DNA of 64,000 nucleotides from CAYMAZ01 sp964388575 (GCA_964388575.1 CAYMAZ010000015.1:1-64000), one strand, 5' to 3'; counted from the first letter of the stretch, positions 45,144 through 55,568 are shown. The notes: generated from the letters alone by a model not told the origin. Made by a program: numbers and translations.

Positions 45144-48050
45144 ATGAAACGATTTCTTTTAAAATCACTTGTTCTGTTTTTGATGTTGCCCGGATTGTTT
45201 GCCCAGGCTCAGAAAACATACACATTTGAAGATGTTTCCGGCGACAAAATGGGAGTCAGAATTTACACCCTTGACAACGGTCTGAAAGTATACATGAGTG
45301 TGAATAATGAAGAACCTCGAATAACTGCATATGTTGCAGTTCGCGTGGGAGGAAAAAACGATCCTGCAGAAACGACGGGTCTGGCTCACTATTTTGAGCA
45401 TATGATGTTTAAAGGCACTCCGAATTTCGGAACATCAAACTGGACTGAAGAAAAAATGCTGCTTGACAAAATTGAAGCATTATTTGAAATTTACCGTGTT
45501 GAAACTGACGAATCAAAACGTGCATCGCTCTACAAACAAATTGACAGCATTTCGTATGAAGCTTCTAAGCTTGCCATTCCAAACGAATATGATAAACTCA
45601 TGAAACTGATCGGATCACAGGGAACAAATGCTGCCACTTCACTGGATTATACATTTTACATTGAGAATATTCCCTCCAATCAACTCGAAAACTGGGCAAT
45701 CATCCAGGCTGACAGGTTTACACATCCGGTTCTTCGACTGTTTCACACTGAACTTGAAACCGTGTACGAAGAAAAAAACATGTCACTGACCAATGACGGA
45801 CGTAAAACGATTGAAACGTTGTTTGCATCACTATATCCAAACCACCCCTACGGACAGCAAACCGTCCTTGGACATGCCGAGCATCTGAAGAATCCGTCGA
45901 TGACCAACATCAATAATTTCTTCAACAAATGGTACATCCCAAATAACATGGCAGTTGTTCTGGCCGGAGACTTGGATCCTGATCAGGCAATTGCTGTTGT
46001 AGACAGATATTTCGGAAAACTTGAATCAAAACCACTCCCTGAGTTTTCTTTTAAAGAAGAACCAGTAATCACTGAACCAATCACACAGGAAGTCAAAGGT
46101 TTAGAAGCTGAAAACCTGATCATTGCGTTCAGGTTTCCGGGAGTTTCAAGTGAAGATGCTCTGTATGTTAATATGATGGCCATGATGCTGTTCAACGGAA
46201 AGGCCGGTTTGATTGACCTAAACATCAATCAGAAGCAAAAAGCACTTGAAGCATCAGCTTTTCCCTATATGCTCGGAGATTATTCAGCTCTGATCCTTTC
46301 GGGAAAGCCCAAGGATGGGCAATCTCTAGAACAGCTCAGAGATTTGCTTCTGGAACAGGTTGATTTGTTAAAAAAAGGACAATGGCCCGACTGGATGCTT
46401 GAGGCTGCCATCAACAACCTCAAACTGAGAGAAATGAAACAAACTGAATCAAATTCTTCAAGAGCAAGACTGATGATGAATTCATTTATTTACAATATGC
46501 CATGGGAAAATCAGGTGACTTATATTGAAAGAATCGGAAAACTTACTAAAAATGACATCCTCAGGTATGCAGACAAATCAATGAACAACAATTACGCTGT
46601 GATATATAAAAGGCAGGCCACTCCTGAGGATCTTCCAAAAGTTAGCAAACCGCCGATCACTCCTATTTTCCTGAACAGGGATTCTGAATCAGAATTTCTT
46701 GTAAATATCAGAAGTAACAATGTAGAGTCTCTGAAACCTGTTTTTGTGGATTTTAAAAAGGATCTTACAAAACTGAAAACAAAAAGCGGGCAGGACATTT
46801 TTTATGTGAAAAATGTTGAAAACAACACATTCAATCTGTTTTTCCATTTTAATATGGGAAGCTGGAATGACAAACTTCTCAGCCTTGCCGTCAATTATCT
46901 CCCATATCTCGGTACGTCAAAAATGAGTGCCGAAGAAATTCAACAGGAATTTTTCAAACTTGCCTGCACTTTCTCAGTCAACGCGGGGACAGAAGAAACC
47001 TGGATATCCATCAGTGGACTATCTGAAAACTTTATTCCTGCGTTAAAACTTGCTGAATCAGTACTAAGAGACCCTGTTCCAAATCCCGAAGCACTGAATA
47101 ATCTGATTGCTGACATTCAAAAGGAAAGAATTGATGCAAAAGCAAATCAACAAGCCAACTTCAGAGCTCTTGTGAGTTATGCCACCTATGGCCCGAACTC
47201 ACCATATAAGTATATCCTCAGCGATTCTGAACTCGGAAAAATAAAACCTGAAACTTTAACAGACATTATCAGACAGCTCATTGCCTATCCTCACAAAATT
47301 CTCTATTACGGACCCGAGAACCCAAAAGAACTGACAAAAGCATTGAATGCCTATCATTTGGTACCGAAAAAATCAATGGAGCTTCCCGGCAAAGTCAGCT
47401 TTGAAGAACTTGAAACAAAAGAAAACCAATTGTATTTTGCTGATTATAATGCAAATCAGTCATATGTGCAGCTGGTTTCTAAAAGCATTCCCTTCAATAA
47501 AGAGATTCTTCCTCTCGTGAATTTGTTCAATGCATATTTCGGCGGAAGCATGAATGCCATTGTTTTCCAGGAAATGAGAGAAAAAAGATCTCTTGCTTAT
47601 ACAGCCCGTTCAACATTCAGCACTCCTTCAAAAAAAGAGAAAAACTTTATGAACAATGCGTTTATTGCTACACAGAATGATAAAGTCCCGGATGCACTTG
47701 AAGCGTTTAACATACTTTTTGATGAGATGCCGCTCAGTGAACGTTCATTTGAACTTGCCAAATCCGGCATATTGAATCGCATTGAAACGGAAAGACTGAC
47801 AAAAATGAGAATTGTCTGGACATATCTGAGCAATGAAAAACTTGGAATTGAATATGATTACCGTAAAGACATCTATGATCAGGTCAAAAAACTAACACTC
47901 GAGGATGTCAGGAATTTTTCAGCTAAATATCTGAAACATATTCCCAAAACTTACATCATTCTTGGACGTGGAGCTGACATTGATTTCGAAACACTGAAAA
48001 AGTATGCACCAGCAGTAAATCTGAGTCAGGAAGATATTTTCGGATATTGA
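45144..48050 (+). CDS. M16 (insulinase/pitrilysin-like) zinc peptidase, exported
   Basis: 968 residues from the ATG at 45144 with a signal peptide (about 1-22, ends AQAQ); a TTG at 45117 would add nine residues before it. The inverted zinc motif HYFEH is at 82-86, and the downstream ETVYEEKNM supplies the third ligand, as in M16 peptidases. Four similar domains are expected; the second half lacks the zinc motif (YFGGSMNAIVFQEMREKRSLAY is the R/Y substrate-site pair). Predicted to degrade short peptides in the periplasm. Confidence 0.93.
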   Translation: MKRFLLKSLVLFLMLPGLFAQAQKTYTFEDVSGDKMGVRIYTLDNGLKVYMSVNNEEPRITAYVAVRVGGKNDPAETTGLAHYFEHMMFKGTPNFGTSNWTEEKMLLDKIEALFEIYRVETDESKRASLYKQIDSISYEASKLAIPNEYDKLMKLIGSQGTNAATSLDYTFYIENIPSNQLENWAIIQADRFTHPVLRLFHTELETVYEEKNMSLTNDGRKTIETLFASLYPNHPYGQQTVLGHAEHLKNPSMTNINNFFNKWYIPNNMAVVLAGDLDPDQAIAVVDRYFGKLESKPLPEFSFKEEPVITEPITQEVKGLEAENLIIAFRFPGVSSEDALYVNMMAMMLFNGKAGLIDLNINQKQKALEASAFPYMLGDYSALILSGKPKDGQSLEQLRDLLLEQVDLLKKGQWPDWMLEAAINNLKLREMKQTESNSSRARLMMNSFIYNMPWENQVTYIERIGKLTKNDILRYADKSMNNNYAVIYKRQATPEDLPKVSKPPITPIFLNRDSESEFLVNIRSNNVESLKPVFVDFKKDLTKLKTKSGQDIFYVKNVENNTFNLFFHFNMGSWNDKLLSLAVNYLPYLGTSKMSAEEIQQEFFKLACTFSVNAGTEETWISISGLSENFIPALKLAESVLRDPVPNPEALNNLIADIQKERIDAKANQQANFRALVSYATYGPNSPYKYILSDSELGKIKPETLTDIIRQLIAYPHKILYYGPENPKELTKALNAYHLVPKKSMELPGKVSFEELETKENQLYFADYNANQSYVQLVSKSIPFNKEILPLVNLFNAYFGGSMNAIVFQEMREKRSLAYTARSTFSTPSKKEKNFMNNAFIATQNDKVPDALEAFNILFDEMPLSERSFELAKSGILNRIETERLTKMRIVWTYLSNEKLGIEYDYRKDIYDQVKKLTLEDVRNFSAKYLKHIPKTYIILGRGADIDFETLKKYAPAVNLSQEDIFGY

Positions 48051-48066
48051 TCATTTACAGTAAAAT

Positions 48067-48127
48067 TGCACAACTTGTGCAGTCATATTGTGCCCGGCGA
48101 ATTCAACTCATGGAGTTATTCTCCGGG
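48067..48127. other. Hairpins in the convergent region
   Basis: TGCACAA-C-TTGTGCA (48067-48081), followed by a nested structure CCCGG ... AACTC-ATG-GAGTT ... CCGGG (48093-48127). They lie between the M16 gene (plus) and the end of the DUF4249 gene (minus). They lack a T-run, so I do not call them terminators, but the position suggests transcript ends. Confidence 0.35.
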
Positions 48128-49018
48128 TATAATTGTATATATGGTTGCGCCATATCCACCCCACACACCCACAGCACCATTCACATTGTGCCTGATAACC
48201 ACGGGGTAAACAAAAGGGTTTCCACCTGAAAAATATTCCTGTTCTATTGTTCTCCAGAACTCAAAATGCTCACGGTCTATGCTTGTAATCTTCACATCAA
48301 TCGTGTCTCCCTTTTTAAAATAAAACAATTCCTCATCATCACGAATGGCATCAATATCTGATAATGTTGGAACACCCCTGTACATATTGAATTCAAACTC
48401 CTTGCCACTGAAAAAAATGTCGTCATACACCGATCCAAGCACTGGCACCCAATCGTTATCTCTCCCCTTTCTGGACGTAAACAACCTGAAATATTGCTTC
48501 AAAGCAGGATCATCATTATAAAGGGCCCAGATATATCCCAATGAGTCATTGTCAGGTTTCCCTTCAGTGTCAGGGATCCACCAGATTGAATCTAGGGTCA
48601 CAGGTTCAGGAATGGTTGTTACTCCGGTTATGGTATCACCTTCAGCATAAATAGTCAGGGTATAGGTCTTCCCGATTTCTCCTTTCAAAAACGTGCCTTT
48701 ATATGAAATGAAAGGCCATATACCAGTAAAGGCATTTGAAAAATCAAGCTCCAGTTTTTCAGTCTGCGTTCCGTCAGAAACATACACATCTGCATTTAAA
48801 ATAAACAGATTTGCAAGTGTGGAAGAATCAACCTGCGAAAAGTAGGGCGAATTTCGTGTGAGAGCAACAACCGGATAATGATCCTGTTCAATCCATCCCT
48901 CCACAACAAGTTTAAATTCAGGCTCCGGAAGTTCAATGAATACTTCCTTCTGACAGGAACTAATCAGAACAACAACTGCCAAAATTGAGAGCAACAAATA
49001 TTTCTGCTTCGTTCTCAT
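48116..49018 (-). CDS. DUF4249 domain-containing lipoprotein
   Basis: 300 residues with a lipobox ISSC (Cys22). The body has the DUF4249 pattern: LVVEGWIEQDHYPVVALTRN near the start, KGEIGKTYTLTIYAEGDTITGVTTIPEPVTLDSI in the middle, and DTIDVKITSIDREHFEFWRTIE towards the end. It starts three bases after the TonB-receptor gene ends, in the same direction, the pairing normally seen for this family. Probably a surface-exposed partner of the receptor. Confidence 0.92.
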   Translation of the reverse strand: MRTKQKYLLLSILAVVVLISSCQKEVFIELPEPEFKLVVEGWIEQDHYPVVALTRNSPYFSQVDSSTLANLFILNADVYVSDGTQTEKLELDFSNAFTGIWPFISYKGTFLKGEIGKTYTLTIYAEGDTITGVTTIPEPVTLDSIWWIPDTEGKPDNDSLGYIWALYNDDPALKQYFRLFTSRKGRDNDWVPVLGSVYDDIFFSGKEFEFNMYRGVPTLSDIDAIRDDEELFYFKKGDTIDVKITSIDREHFEFWRTIEQEYFSGGNPFVYPVVIRHNVNGAVGVWGGYGATIYTIIPGE

Positions 49019-49021
49019 GAG

Positions 49022-51391
49022 TTAAAACTTAAAATTATATGATACAGATGGTAAAATCGGAAACAATGAAACCTGCTTCGCTTTGATTTCCATGTGACCT
49101 TCCATGATATTGCCTGTTGTTTCAAAATAAATGTAATATGGATTCATGCGATTGTACAAATTATAAATTGAGAAATTCCAGGTAGATTCCCATTTTCTTG
49201 GTTTTTTCGGCTTTGGAGTCCAGTTTACAGAAACATCCATTCTGTGATATGGAGGCATTCTGTAAGAATTTCTAGCTCCATACTCATTTACAATATTTCC
49301 TCCGATAATGTATCGGGAAACAGGTAAAGTCGCTGTATTTCCGGTTGCATAAACCCAAACCAGTGAAACATTCAGCTTGGGATTAATTTCATACATGGTT
49401 ACAATAGAAACATCATGTCTTCTGTCATATTTTGCCGGAAATTCTTCTCCAAGATTTATTTCTGAAAAGATTCTGCTTGTTTTGGACAAAGTGTATCCAA
49501 TCCAGCCTGTTAATTTGCCGTACTGCTTGTTGACAAAAAATTCAATCCCATAGGAATATCCTTCCCCGAAAGTAAAATTGTTGTCAGTATTGTTGCTGAC
49601 ATTGTCTTCAATGAGTGCCCCTTCTTTATATTCAATCTGGTTCTTCATGTCCTTGTAATATACTTCAACCGATCCTTCGTACATATTTTTATAGAAATTC
49701 CTGAAATACCCAACTGAATATTGTGTACCAAACTGCGGTTTAACAATTTCAGTGCTTGGGACCCAAATATCTGTCGGTAGAGAAACAGCACTGAGAGCAG
49801 CAAGATGAATGTATTGATAATTCTGAGTGAATCCGGCTTTTATTGACGAATATTCATCCACGATAAATCTGGCTGATAATCTGGGTTCAAGATGATTGTA
49901 TGTTTTCACGCTCTCTCCGGAAGCATAACTGATGGTATCCACAGTTAGGTTTGTCACCGGATCCTTAATAAACCTGTCAAAAGGCCCCACGTGACAAAAC
50001 AAGGAATAGCGAAGACCCGCACTGATTCTAATCAGACCGGTCAGATCAAACTCATCATTCACATATAATGCACCTTCATGGGAGTACAATTTGACAGCTT
50101 CACCAAAATCAAACTCCACATCTGATGTTTTGGCAGAAACATTGTATGGTGTGAATGTGTGATAAATATAATTAATACCGTATTTCACAGTGTGTGTAGT
50201 GGATGGAATCCAGGTAAAGTCAATCTTTGCATTCCAGTCCTCAATTCCTGAATTCAGTTTCAGGTCATACTGATCCTGAATGGCATCAAAGCCAAAATCA
50301 TATTTGCTGTATATCACTGACGTATTGGCAAAAACTTTCTGATTGAACAAATGATTCAAGCGTAAAACTGCAGTTCCGTTGCCCCATGAGATTGCATTGG
50401 AGAAATTATCCTCAGCATCAGATAAATCAAACACATCACGTCCAAAATATCCACTCAGAAAAACACGATCCTTGTCCGAGAGCCTGTAATTGACCTTGGC
50501 ATTCAGATCGTAAAAATAATAGGCAGACTGCCTGAAAGGTGAATTTTTATTGAGAAATGGTTTCATCACAACATCAACATATGTCCTTCTCCCCGAAATG
50601 ATAAATGAAGATGTGTCTTTTTTGATCGGCCCCTCAACTGTCAGTCTAGAGGAAATTAACCCGATACCTCCTTCAGCTGCATATTTCCGATTATTACCAT
50701 CTTTCATGGATATGTCCAGTACTGATGCAAGGCGTCCTCCGTAATTTGCAGGCATACTTCCTTTGAAAATATCAACATTCTGAAGTGCATCTGAGTTAAA
50801 TACAGAAAAGAACCCAAATAAATGAGCAGCATTATAAACAACAGCCTCATCAAGAAGAATCAAATTCTGATCCGGACCGCCTCCGCGTACATAAAATCCG
50901 GTCATTCCCTCCCCGCCTGACTGTATTCCGGGCTTGAGTTGAATGGTTTTCAGAATATCCACTTCTCCCATAAATGCAGGAAGCTTTTTTACCATTTCCA
51001 CAGGCATTTCAAATGAGCCCATCTCCGTACTCATTACATTTTTATCAGGCCTATCAGCTGAAATGACAACCTCTTTTGTTGTTATAGCTGTTGATTGCAA
51101 CCTGATATTGAACGAAATATTTCTGTCAAGCTGTACTTCCTGTGACCAGTCCTCAAAACCTAGAAAACTTGCAAACAACTGGTGTGTCCCTTTTTCAAGA
51201 GTGATTGTATAAAAACCATAGGTATTGGTTGTAGTTCCCCTTATGGGATTCTTCAGATAAACATTTGCTCCAATGAGCGACTCACCCGTATTTTCATCAG
51301 TTATGTAACCACTTATTGTATATCTCTGTGCAATCGAGCCATGAACAATGAATGTCGAAATGAGTAATGTAAATATGAGTCTATAATTCAC
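49022..51391 (-). CDS. TonB-dependent receptor with carboxypeptidase-like N-terminal domain, GTG start
   Basis: 789 residues from GTG at 51391, which gives a good signal peptide (NYRLIFTLLISTFIVHGSIAQ). The alternative TTG at 51436 lies inside the TAAATTTG -7 element, so it cannot be the start. In order: a carboxypeptidase-regulatory-like domain (SGYITDENTGESLIGANVYL), the plug (MTGFYVRGGGPDQNLILLDEAVVYN), and the 22-strand barrel. The gene belongs to the receptor type paired with DUF4249 lipoproteins rather than SusC/SusD. It imports an unidentified substrate across the outer membrane. Confidence 0.93.
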   Translation of the reverse strand: MNYRLIFTLLISTFIVHGSIAQRYTISGYITDENTGESLIGANVYLKNPIRGTTTNTYGFYTITLEKGTHQLFASFLGFEDWSQEVQLDRNISFNIRLQSTAITTKEVVISADRPDKNVMSTEMGSFEMPVEMVKKLPAFMGEVDILKTIQLKPGIQSGGEGMTGFYVRGGGPDQNLILLDEAVVYNAAHLFGFFSVFNSDALQNVDIFKGSMPANYGGRLASVLDISMKDGNNRKYAAEGGIGLISSRLTVEGPIKKDTSSFIISGRRTYVDVVMKPFLNKNSPFRQSAYYFYDLNAKVNYRLSDKDRVFLSGYFGRDVFDLSDAEDNFSNAISWGNGTAVLRLNHLFNQKVFANTSVIYSKYDFGFDAIQDQYDLKLNSGIEDWNAKIDFTWIPSTTHTVKYGINYIYHTFTPYNVSAKTSDVEFDFGEAVKLYSHEGALYVNDEFDLTGLIRISAGLRYSLFCHVGPFDRFIKDPVTNLTVDTISYASGESVKTYNHLEPRLSARFIVDEYSSIKAGFTQNYQYIHLAALSAVSLPTDIWVPSTEIVKPQFGTQYSVGYFRNFYKNMYEGSVEVYYKDMKNQIEYKEGALIEDNVSNNTDNNFTFGEGYSYGIEFFVNKQYGKLTGWIGYTLSKTSRIFSEINLGEEFPAKYDRRHDVSIVTMYEINPKLNVSLVWVYATGNTATLPVSRYIIGGNIVNEYGARNSYRMPPYHRMDVSVNWTPKPKKPRKWESTWNFSIYNLYNRMNPYYIYFETTGNIMEGHMEIKAKQVSLFPILPSVSYNFKF

Positions 51392-51713
51392 AGAAGTCTG
51401 ATTTAAAAAAAAATTATTATCTTTAAAGATTTGCAAATTTAACGCATTAATTGCAATTTAATTTTTATCATATCATAATTTTTTTTTAAATTATTGCTAA
51501 ATCTCAAGCTTCTCATTTTTTTGAAAATTCGTTCTTTACATTAAGAAACACTTCAATCCGAAGAAATAATTCATACTGTCAGGAAAAAAGAAGCTTATTT
51601 TGCAAAGAAATGTTTTGAGAAATTTAAAAAAATGAAAACAAAAGGTACATAAATGAACGTATCTTTTTGAGATTAAAAAAAAGACTGAATATTTCAAACA
51701 AACTCTCTTCAGG
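51392..51713. other. 322-base intergenic region upstream of the TonB-receptor gene
   Basis: No gene. On the minus strand TAAATTTG (complement at 51434-51441) fits the -7 consensus, about 45 bases before the GTG, but no TTG sits at the normal -33 distance. Confidence 0.45.
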
Positions 51714-52115
51714 TTATTTTTTGAAAATACCTGAATATTGCTGCTTATCGACCAACACAAACTTCATTTCAGGGGCCAGTGTCACTTTCCCCAATGTTGA
51801 CATTACAATGCTCCTGAAATGAATTTCTGTTCCATCAGGAAGAATCCTGATCATATTTGATGCATTTTTATCAACAATATCCCCCTTAACATCTACATAT
51901 TGAGCAAATTCTCCGGAACCAGCAACAACTGTGAACGACTCAACAACATAAGTAGATTTGTCAACCATGAGTTTCTGCCCGACGATTTCACCCAAAGTGA
52001 TCAACCCGGATGCCTTTCCGGAAATTGTAACCAAAGGATGAGAATTCTGAAAAAATATAAACCCTGATGAAAAAACAACAAAAGCGAACGATAGAAAAAG
52101 ATGCTTTGTTTTCAT
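51714..52115 (-). CDS. Exported single-domain protein resembling the GldM C-terminal domain
   Basis: 133 residues. Signal peptide about 1-24 (MKTKHLFLSFAF ...). The rest has the strand order of the last Ig-like domain of the T9SS/gliding motor protein GldM: KLMVDKSTYVVESFTVVAG, IVDKNASNMIRILPDGTEIHFRSIVM, and a final strand VTLAPEMKFVLVD. A standalone copy is small for that family. It carries no sorting domain, so it likely stays in the periplasm. Function unproven. Confidence 0.55.
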   Translation of the reverse strand: MKTKHLFLSFAFVVFSSGFIFFQNSHPLVTISGKASGLITLGEIVGQKLMVDKSTYVVESFTVVAGSGEFAQYVDVKGDIVDKNASNMIRILPDGTEIHFRSIVMSTLGKVTLAPEMKFVLVDKQQYSGIFKK

Positions 52116-52132
52116 AATAATTTATTTTTTCA

Positions 52133-52163
52133 CAAATTTAGTATATTCAGCTCCCTAATCCAA
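52133..52163 (-). promoter_or_regulatory. Promoter for the GldM-like gene
   Basis: On the minus strand TTG, 20 bases, TAAATTTG (complements CAA at 52161-52163 and CAAATTTA at 52133-52140). Correct spacing and position, 18 bases before the ATG. Confidence 0.6.
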
Positions 52164-52231
52164 TATAATGGATGAACATACTGAATTCTCCTGCAAGCTT
52201 TTAAATTTTGATGTTTATAAAGCATGGATTT

Positions 52232-53914
52232 TCACTGTTTAAATTTTTCCGGTTTGCTCAGCAACAATGAAATATGAAAAAATGATTCTGAAATTCTCAG
52301 AATGATCTGTAGCATCTTTTTATAACTGATCAGTGAATACAAAGGCAATTCTGTTTGAATATTCATTTCAGAAATTGCCTGATCATATTTCGTGATCAGT
52401 TTCTCTATATTCCCATGCTTTTCTGTCAACTCATTATTTATATCATTCGAAGATTCCATTGACAGTAACTCAACTAGTATTTCGTTTTCCTCACTGAGTT
52501 GAGAGAATAATTCCAGAATATGATCACGCATATCCTGATTAAACCAAGCCTTATGTATGCTTTTTTCTTCAACTAAAACTAAAAAATCGTGAGTCAGTTC
52601 TGAGATTGTTTGTAAACCACCAGTAATCTCAAGCATTTTCAATGTAGTTCTTGAGCCTTCACTGCTTAAATCACGCTCAGAAATCTTTGTCAGGTAGGCA
52701 GTAATTTCCTTATGATATTCATCTGTTGCCTTTTTGTTCTGCTGAATCATATTTTGAATCTCAGTAAACTTCTTTTCTTTTTTCTCAATGAGCAAGTTTG
52801 GTAAAAAATTCAATTGCTTTTTTATCTGAACAACAAGTCTGGTGATTTCTGTTTTCGCATTCAGAAGTAAAATCTCTGAAGTGGAGAAAAAATGATCTTC
52901 CAATATTCTGAGTCTTTGCTTTTCAGGTTGTGAAACAGGCAATATTCTTTCTATCAGCTTGATTAATAAGGAAACTGATGGCAACATGACAAGTGCGAGC
53001 ACAAGATTGAAAACTGTATGGACAAAAGCCAACCCAACAGGAATCTGATGGGGATCATTCATATCAGATGAAAATAAAACCCTGACTAGTTCCTTCGAAG
53101 CTGATATGAACTGAGTAAAAAAGGGAAGAAATAAAAGTACTGTTATCAAATTCATGAGCAAATGACTCAGTGTAGCCCTTTTAGCATTTCCGTTCGCAAC
53201 CAATGCTCCGAGATTGACCGTAATTGTTGTTCCGATATTCTGTCCTAAAATCATTGCAACAGCCATCGGAAATCCGATAACTCCATTGTAACATAATACA
53301 AACGTAAGGGTAATGGCAGCACTTGATGATTGAATAATGGCTGTTACAGCAAATCCAATAAAAACAAAAAAAAGAATGCCAGGAAATCCCGATTGCGAAG
53401 CATTTCTGATCCATTGAAAAAACACTGAATGCTCATCAGCAGGGGGAAAAGCAGATTTCATAAACATCAGTCCAAGAAATAGCAGTGCAAATCCAACAAG
53501 AAATTCACCCATATTTTTATACTTCCCGGATTTTAAAAATAAAAACGGAAACCCAGCAGCAATGAGCACAAGTGCATATCCTCCAATGTCAAACTGAAAT
53601 CCAAGCAGGGAAATAAACCAAAGTTTAACTGTTGTCCCCAGGTTTGCGCCGATGATCATCGGCAGGGACGCGCTGAGTGTGATGACTCCCGCATTGACAA
53701 AACTAACGATCAGTAATGTTGATGCTGATGATGTTTGAATCAGTGATGTCAGAAAAAAACCCGTAAGAAATCCACGTCCGCGTGTATTTGTTAATGTATG
53801 AACTGCTGAACGCATCCTCTGACCCGACAGTTTTTGCAACGAATCACTGACAACACGCATCCCGTATAGAAATAATGATACAGACCCAATAATGCTCAGT
53901 ATTTGCAACAACAT
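52232..53914 (-). CDS. Na/Pi cotransporter family protein with PhoU-like C-terminus
   Basis: 560 residues from the ATG at 53914. A TTG at 53935 overlaps the -7 box TAATTTTG (complement 53933-53940), so it is unlikely to be the start. The membrane half has the two repeats with QTSSAST (TSLIQTSSASTLLIV) and IQSSSAAITL, the signatures of type II Na/phosphate symporters. The soluble C-terminal part (about 335-560) has PhoU-like helices (HDFLVLVEEKSIH). It takes up phosphate or exports it, probably regulated through the PhoU-like domain. No pho-box is visible. Confidence 0.9.
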   Translation of the reverse strand: MLLQILSIIGSVSLFLYGMRVVSDSLQKLSGQRMRSAVHTLTNTRGRGFLTGFFLTSLIQTSSASTLLIVSFVNAGVITLSASLPMIIGANLGTTVKLWFISLLGFQFDIGGYALVLIAAGFPFLFLKSGKYKNMGEFLVGFALLFLGLMFMKSAFPPADEHSVFFQWIRNASQSGFPGILFFVFIGFAVTAIIQSSSAAITLTFVLCYNGVIGFPMAVAMILGQNIGTTITVNLGALVANGNAKRATLSHLLMNLITVLLFLPFFTQFISASKELVRVLFSSDMNDPHQIPVGLAFVHTVFNLVLALVMLPSVSLLIKLIERILPVSQPEKQRLRILEDHFFSTSEILLLNAKTEITRLVVQIKKQLNFLPNLLIEKKEKKFTEIQNMIQQNKKATDEYHKEITAYLTKISERDLSSEGSRTTLKMLEITGGLQTISELTHDFLVLVEEKSIHKAWFNQDMRDHILELFSQLSEENEILVELLSMESSNDINNELTEKHGNIEKLITKYDQAISEMNIQTELPLYSLISYKKMLQIILRISESFFHISLLLSKPEKFKQ

Positions 53915-54055
53915 CAACAGCTCAATTTTTTTCAAAATTAATTATAATTCATCCAGCTGTTTTGCATCACAGATTAATTATTTATTAATTCAACCAAATT
54001 ATTCAACCTTCTGCATTTTAAAAAAAACTATTTTTGTTTAACAAATCAAGTAACA

Positions 54056-55468
54056 ATGAAGCTTTCAAAAAAGTTTTTACTGATGCTCATTCTGACTTTG
54101 TTTCTGATTGTGTACTTTGTTTTGTGCTTGCTGGCTTTTCCGGTTGCTGATGACTTCACAATTTCCATGGTTTTGAAAGAACATGTTCATGGTGTAAAGG
54201 ATTTATTGTTGTACTTAAGGAATTCCTGGAGCGGACGATACTCAAGTCATTTGCTGAGTGCAACTCAACCATATGAGTATTTCGGAATCACAGGTTACCG
54301 CCTTGCATTAATGTTTACGCTGGCTTTGATGAGTGCTTCAATTTGGATAGTAATCAGAAGTCTTTTCATCAACGGATACAAAAAAAATAGTATCCTGATA
54401 GGGTCATTATGGTTTATGTTGCTTTATCTGCACATTATCCCCGGCCCAGAAGAAACTGTTTACTGGTGGTCAGGNNNNNNNNNNTTATGGTTGACAGTTA
54501 TGATCAGATGGAGTGATCCATCCGGAAACAAAACAAATAATACAATTCTTCTGGTCATTCTGAGCATGATCGTTTGTGGTTTTAATGAAATCAGTATGCT
54601 GCTCACTCTGATTATGGTTGTTCTTTTTGTGATTATCCCTTCAGTTCTTAAAAGGAAAACCGATTTGCATCAATTCATATTAATTTTTGCAGTGGTGGCT
54701 GTCTCATTTTTTATTGTTTCTGCCCCGGGTAATGAATACAGAACCGAATATTTCACTGAAAGCCGGTCTTTTTTCACTGCAATGAAGATTTCATTGATTT
54801 CACTAGCAAAGCTGAACGGAATTGCATTGCAAAGTCCATCCATTGTTCTCACTGTAATCTTTTTATTCACAATGCTTAATTCTGAAAAGCTCAAACCTGA
54901 AATCAAAAAAATGATCAGCATTCATCCGGTATTGTTTGCCATTTTGTGGCAATCAGTTCTGTTTTCCGGACTTTTTGTACAGGCATGGGCAATGGGCATT
55001 AATCCGCCGATGAGAGTTTATAATTTGATGTTGTTTTTTTGGTTATCTGGATGCTTGCTTTTTGTTAGCAGTGTCAAACATTATCTTGTACACAAAAACC
55101 GAATCAAAATCAAACCAATTAAAGGTTTTGCTTTGAACACAATGGTTCTGCTCATTCTCTTATCCATGATCCTCGATTTCAGAAAACCTCCCGGCACGCA
55201 GATCGTGTTTGGAGGAAACTTCCCGGCTGCAATATATGACATTATATATCATTTCCAGCCATACAAAAATGAACTGCATCAAAGAAATTATGACATCAGC
55301 CATCAGATCCATATGGAAAATGACACAATTCGTTTATCACCTCTGAAACACAAACCTAAAGTTGTGTTTTATCTGGATATTTCTGAAAATCCTGATTATT
55401 TTGTAAATATCTTAGCAGCAAATGCACTGGATGTTAAAGCTGTAAAACTGAATGAATGTTTAAATTGA
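54056..55468 (+). CDS. Polytopic membrane protein (DUF6056-like, possible GT-C type); contains an assembly gap
   Basis: 470 residues with about ten hydrophobic helices. The start AFPVADDF and a SWSGRYSS loop resemble the acidic first loop of GT-C/DUF6056-type proteins, which are thought to build surface glycans. Ten N at 54475-54484 fall within YWWSG-(gap)-L, where the family has a WSG-xxNYL-like segment, so a short true gap is plausible. The last about 80 residues (PYKNELHQRNYDISHQIH onward) are soluble. The family assignment is tentative. Confidence 0.6.
   Translation: MKLSKKFLLMLILTLFLIVYFVLCLLAFPVADDFTISMVLKEHVHGVKDLLLYLRNSWSGRYSSHLLSATQPYEYFGITGYRLALMFTLALMSASIWIVIRSLFINGYKKNSILIGSLWFMLLYLHIIPGPEETVYWWSXXXXLWLTVMIRWSDPSGNKTNNTILLVILSMIVCGFNEISMLLTLIMVVLFVIIPSVLKRKTDLHQFILIFAVVAVSFFIVSAPGNEYRTEYFTESRSFFTAMKISLISLAKLNGIALQSPSIVLTVIFLFTMLNSEKLKPEIKKMISIHPVLFAILWQSVLFSGLFVQAWAMGINPPMRVYNLMLFFWLSGCLLFVSSVKHYLVHKNRIKIKPIKGFALNTMVLLILLSMILDFRKPPGTQIVFGGNFPAAIYDIIYHFQPYKNELHQRNYDISHQIHMENDTIRLSPLKHKPKVVFYLDISENPDYFVNILAANALDVKAVKLNECLN
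54475..54484. other. Assembly gap (10 N)
   Basis: Ten consecutive N in the coding region of the polytopic membrane protein. The round number suggests a default scaffolding gap. Confidence 0.95.
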
Positions 55469-55568
55469 TTTACCTTTAGATTTGTTCCATATCTCCTTCA
55501 TTCAAGTAATTGATATTAATACTCTTATTTTCAATCATATATACTTATTTAATTTTTTATATATATTT

